From positions 1 through 9,372 of the forward strand of contig URZG01000069.1 in the NCBI GenBank assembly GCA_900552325.1: a DNA stretch of 9,372 nt. Direction: 5' to 3'. Position 1 is the first letter of the stretch. Every line of letters begins with the position of its first letter. Shown here in pieces: positions 7,801 through 9,372 of the stretch. A program made the translations under genes and the position numbers. This stretch comes from an uncultured Porphyromonadaceae bacterium. Lineage in GTDB: Bacteria; Bacteroidota; Bacteroidia; Bacteroidales; Muribaculaceae. The notes beneath the pieces were generated by a model that was given only the letters and a program-made list of their open reading frames with translations, was not told the DNA's origin and did not search any database.

Positions 7801-9007
7801 CGATAATCCTGCGCCAGGCGCTGAACTCGAATGGGTCGACGACAACGCCCTCCTGGGCACCAACTCCTATTATATCGTGCCCTCCAACAGCTACGGACGC
7901 GGTAATGCCGTAACTGTAAAGTCCTTTATCGGATATGACGAACCGGTGGCTCCCGAAGGGCTTTCCATCGTGCCGTCAGCCGACAACCAGACCGCCAATA
8001 TCACCTGGACGCGTCCGCGCCGCGGTGTCAACGGCGGTGTGCTCAACGAGGATGAAATGACTTTCGTACTGATGCGCTACTTCCCCGAAGAAACTGACGA
8101 GGCGAAGCGCATACAGATTCTCCGTACCGGCATCACCGGGACTTCCGTTGTGCCGGAGCGCGAGTCCACCGACAACCAGGAACTGATCTATTACGGCATC
8201 GCCACCGTCACTCCTCAGGGTGTGAGCGAGCCCTCGCTGTATTTCACGATCCTCGGCCGTCCCTATCCTTTCCCGTTCCACGAAAGTTTCGCCGCAGGTG
8301 AGGCTGCGTCCTCGCAGTGGCTGAACGCCGGCGCTACGAATTACGGGCTGCAGGCCATGCCTACAAGCGACGATGTTCTGGCATACAACGGGTATGCGGG
8401 CGAAAGCCAGGACGGCGACAAGGGTGTGTTTATGTTCCTCAACGGGGCTATGTCGGAAAATCCGATACCTTTTGCCGTGCTGTCGCCCAAGGTTTCGATT
8501 GACGGCGCCACCGAGCCGGTTGTCAGTCTGTGGCTTTACAAGGGTAATCAGCAGGGTGGATACCGCACGGTGCCGACGCTGAATATCTCCGCATCGAACG
8601 ACGAGACCGAATTTGTGGAACTCGGCAACGAGGAGTGGAATGTGCCGTCGCCCCAATGGGTGAAATGCACATACCCCCTCACCCCCTTCGTAGGTAAGCC
8701 GGGTGCTGTCATTTTCCAGTTCGTGGCTACTGCCGGAGGTATGGCCGATATCATGCTGATGGATAACTTCAGCGTGGACGAGGCTTCTTCGATTTCGACA
8801 GTCGACGCCGCTTCCGACGATATGAAGGCGTTCGGAATGTCAGGCGGGATCCTCACTCGCGGCGCTGTGGGTCTTGAGGTCAAGGTTTACAATCCGCTGG
8901 GTATGCTTGTCGACTGCTGGACGGGTGATGATACCGTGCGCCCTATGTCGCCGGGTATCTATCTTGTCAGCTTCGGCGGCCACACATGGAATATCCGTGT
9001 GAAGTGA
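4853..9007 (+). CDS. Large secreted modular adhesin-like protein: FN3 and cleaved-adhesin (choice-of-anchor J) domains, T9SS-type C-terminal tail
   Basis: A 1384-residue exported protein with no recognisable catalytic motif. Signal peptide: residues 1 to about 19-20 (MKKQ, Ala-rich core, ASA/A). Pro/Ala/Lys-rich linker: about 22-60. Residues about 65-312 carry beta-propeller-like blades (AYDYASGDIYGIFY, ASAPDGLIYVVN, LYSLDP). An Ig-like unit covers about 315-404. FN3 (about 406-500) is followed by cleaved-adhesin/choice-of-anchor J domain 1 (about 506-662), with the Asp cluster 527/529/531 in LIDGDGDGQNW as in gingipain and HagA adhesin modules, DNWILSP, and the closing GVFIDNFEV. FN3 (about 664-767) plus J domain 2 (about 768-925, degenerate) comes next. 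Then two FN3-like units (about 928-1027 and 1029-1135) and J domain 3 (about 1137-1308, ending IMLMDNFSVDE). Residues about 1312-1384 match the T9SS type A sorting tail pattern: VKVYNPLGMLVD, then SPGIYLVSF and a basic end. The likely location is outer surface or medium, binding glycans or host protein. Start ATG at 4853 is directly before the signal peptide. Confidence 0.85.
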   Translation: MKKQFTIAMVAAMAVAASAAIPTPDAEAKHSPRVLKEIFAGNANRPKAAAPRLKAPMKAPASTYTGRSFSGALISAESWMDLWITEVPYGIYDFTVNADGVSRQARYTAMSNDWMSGAVKRGRFYGIRNVNMMGALTGVVSSEIDLATNEAVRDEFADNPSFGLLPSTMAYDYASGDIYGIFYNDDLTAYNWARYNTLTLEPEIICQFNGRFNPVAMASAPDGLIYVVNTEGDLYTVNRSNSRVSLVGNTGVNVASYTQAMTWDSATNTFLWMAVTPTGSALYSLDPAVPAATLVKRFSDGEQVASIFFSSDEKMDGAPQAPASLKWNFSSPGAYDGTVTLTAPDAGELTVYFDGEPVKDAVEVTAGTSVTIPFSNLSNATHHVSAMVKNAAGWSPVAESFQYAGYDVPLPVTDLTFSENEGVATLTWQAPAGGVEEGYIDPSALYYKIYRLPENVEVASHHTSTTFTETLPTGVKRYAYRVVPFNGDNKQGEATVSNALIYGNSYELPYKDDFSMEGAIDVYTLIDGDGDGQNWNINAYSTPVYLTSSVTYSENVDVTDNWILSPKMKLEAGKLYRVTLHMRNTWAGNPDFMAVGYTDGDTRESINVVGNIEVNTPSMTLLDHNTDFSVEASGDYKIALGFITPRGQGGGVFIDNFEVTEVGSLTAPAAVTGLTLTPDADRAPKATLNFTAPSNAIDGSSLSGQQLTAVIYRDGAAVGEKTGIVPGAAVEWVDDTDPAPGTHTYTVRMKNTSGEGMDASASAFIGVYTIPFSDSLDSREAVTYYTYKTLGFTDNELNSEMHFPSYGDPCLEVDHMNFTDEHHEMWIVFPLIKFDDETTYRVSYELKKMSWGEGLEMEMVMGDSPDPESLTTKGFDVTMPEGYDFAQSENLLVLTDNGGYRYMAFHITAPTQGYLYMYLRNISIERAGSSLAPDVVMDLVATSDLTSRLTMKAPATDYAGRPLSELEKVEVYRNGSVLPVHTFDNPAPGAELEWVDDNALLGTNSYYIVPSNSYGRGNAVTVKSFIGYDEPVAPEGLSIVPSADNQTANITWTRPRRGVNGGVLNEDEMTFVLMRYFPEETDEAKRIQILRTGITGTSVVPERESTDNQELIYYGIATVTPQGVSEPSLYFTILGRPYPFPFHESFAAGEAASSQWLNAGATNYGLQAMPTSDDVLAYNGYAGESQDGDKGVFMFLNGAMSENPIPFAVLSPKVSIDGATEPVVSLWLYKGNQQGGYRTVPTLNISASNDETEFVELGNEEWNVPSPQWVKCTYPLTPFVGKPGAVIFQFVATAGGMADIMLMDNFSVDEASSISTVDAASDDMKAFGMSGGILTRGAVGLEVKVYNPLGMLVDCWTGDDTVRPMSPGIYLVSFGGHTWNIRVK

Positions 9008-9040
9008 TGGCATTTCTCTGAAAAACAGATAACTAAAAAC

Positions 9041-9073
9041 GAGGCGGCGTATCGCATTGCGATACGCCGCCTC
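9041..9073. terminator. Bidirectional terminator between the adhesin gene and panB
   Basis: A 15-bp perfect stem, GAGGCGGCGTATCGC (9041-9055) with its complement at 9059-9073, closes on an ATT loop. ATATTTTAT follows on the plus side. An A-rich stretch (9021-9039) lies before it and reads as T-rich on the minus strand. It sits 33 bp past the adhesin stop and 27 bp past the panB stop, so it can serve both convergent genes. Confidence 0.9.
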
Positions 9074-9099
9074 ATATTTTATCCGGAATAACGGGGGGA

Positions 9100-9372
9100 T
9101 CAGTAGCTTTCGTCGGGGGAGGGGAAGGTGGAGGCTTTGACCTCGGAGATGTAGGTGCGGAAGGCGTTGTCGACTACCGGGGCCAGTTCGGCGAAGAGAC
9201 GCAGGAATTTGGGGCGGAAGCCGGTGTTGAGCCCCAGCATGTCGTTGACCACGAGTACCTGGCCGTCGGTGCCGCTTCCGGCTCCGATGCCGATGGTGGG
9301 GATGGCGAGGGCTTTGGATACTTTTTCGGCCAGGGCGGCGGGGATTTTTTCGAGCACCAGCGAGAAGCATCC
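9100..9372 (-). CDS. panB: 3-methyl-2-oxobutanoate hydroxymethyltransferase (ketopantoate hydroxymethyltransferase), C-terminal part
   Basis: PanB transfers a hydroxymethyl group from 5,10-methylenetetrahydrofolate to alpha-ketoisovalerate, giving ketopantoate, the first committed step of pantothenate and CoA synthesis in the cytosol. The 90 codons visible, read from the right edge to the TGA at 9102-9100, align by eye with the end of E. coli PanB. They begin GCFSLVLEKIP, where the Glu corresponds to the catalytic Glu181. ALAIPTIGIGAG, TDGQVLVVNDMLG and the PKFLRLFAE segment follow. The enzyme is usually about 265-275 residues, so roughly two thirds lies beyond the window. The frame stays open to the last base, so the Val codon at 9357-9355 is internal and not a start. 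The end is normal for the family; nothing suggests a defect. The gene is convergent with the adhesin gene and functionally unrelated. Confidence 0.95.
   Translation of the reverse strand, partial: GCFSLVLEKIPAALAEKVSKALAIPTIGIGAGSGTDGQVLVVNDMLGLNTGFRPKFLRLFAELAPVVDNAFRTYISEVKASTFPSPDESY

Noticed and set aside
1..9372. CRISPR array, insertion sequence, integrase or phage genes
   Set aside because: No regularly spaced repeats, transposase or integrase motifs, or terminal inverted repeats were seen on either strand.

Overview
The window looks like chromosomal DNA of a G+C-rich member of the Bacteroidota, most likely order Bacteroidales. A Muribaculaceae-like relative is my guess from the style of the C-terminal tails; this is inference, not a search result. 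Supporting signs are promoters of the Bacteroidota type (TTTG about 20 bp before TAnnTTTG), no Shine-Dalgarno sequences, a membrane-bound TPR/AraC regulator, a C10 (streptopain-type) protease and a large FN3/gingipain-adhesin-like secreted protein with a type IX secretion (T9SS)-like tail.

Layout, left to right: (1) 1-146, an A+T-richer leader with a strong terminator (61-86), three GTTAAA words one helical turn apart, a G8 tract and a TAnnTTTG box. (2) 147-722 (+), a LytTR response regulator whose reading frame begins in the middle of the receiver domain, so it is 5'-truncated or chimeric. (3) 854-2320 (+), a signal peptide/TPR/transmembrane/AraC-type DNA-binding regulator with its own promoter. 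(4) 2530-4791 (+), a secreted C10 cysteine protease with a complete set of active-site residues and about 400 extra C-terminal residues, behind the best promoter in the window. (5) 4853-9007 (+), a 1384-residue secreted modular protein with alternating FN3 and cleaved-adhesin-like domains and a T9SS-type tail. (6) 9041-9073, a 15-bp perfect hairpin terminator between convergent genes. (7) 9100-9372 (-), the C-terminal third of panB (pantothenate synthesis), running off the right edge.

The simplest reading of the central part is a sense-and-secrete locus. A periplasm-sensing membrane AraC regulator lies next to, and plausibly controls, a zymogen protease and a large surface or secreted adhesin. 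The last two are probably co-transcribed, since only 61 bp without a convincing terminator separate them. The link between the regulator and the secreted pair, and between protease and adhesin as enzyme and substrate or partners, is inferred from gene order only. panB is unrelated housekeeping DNA and marks the end of the locus.
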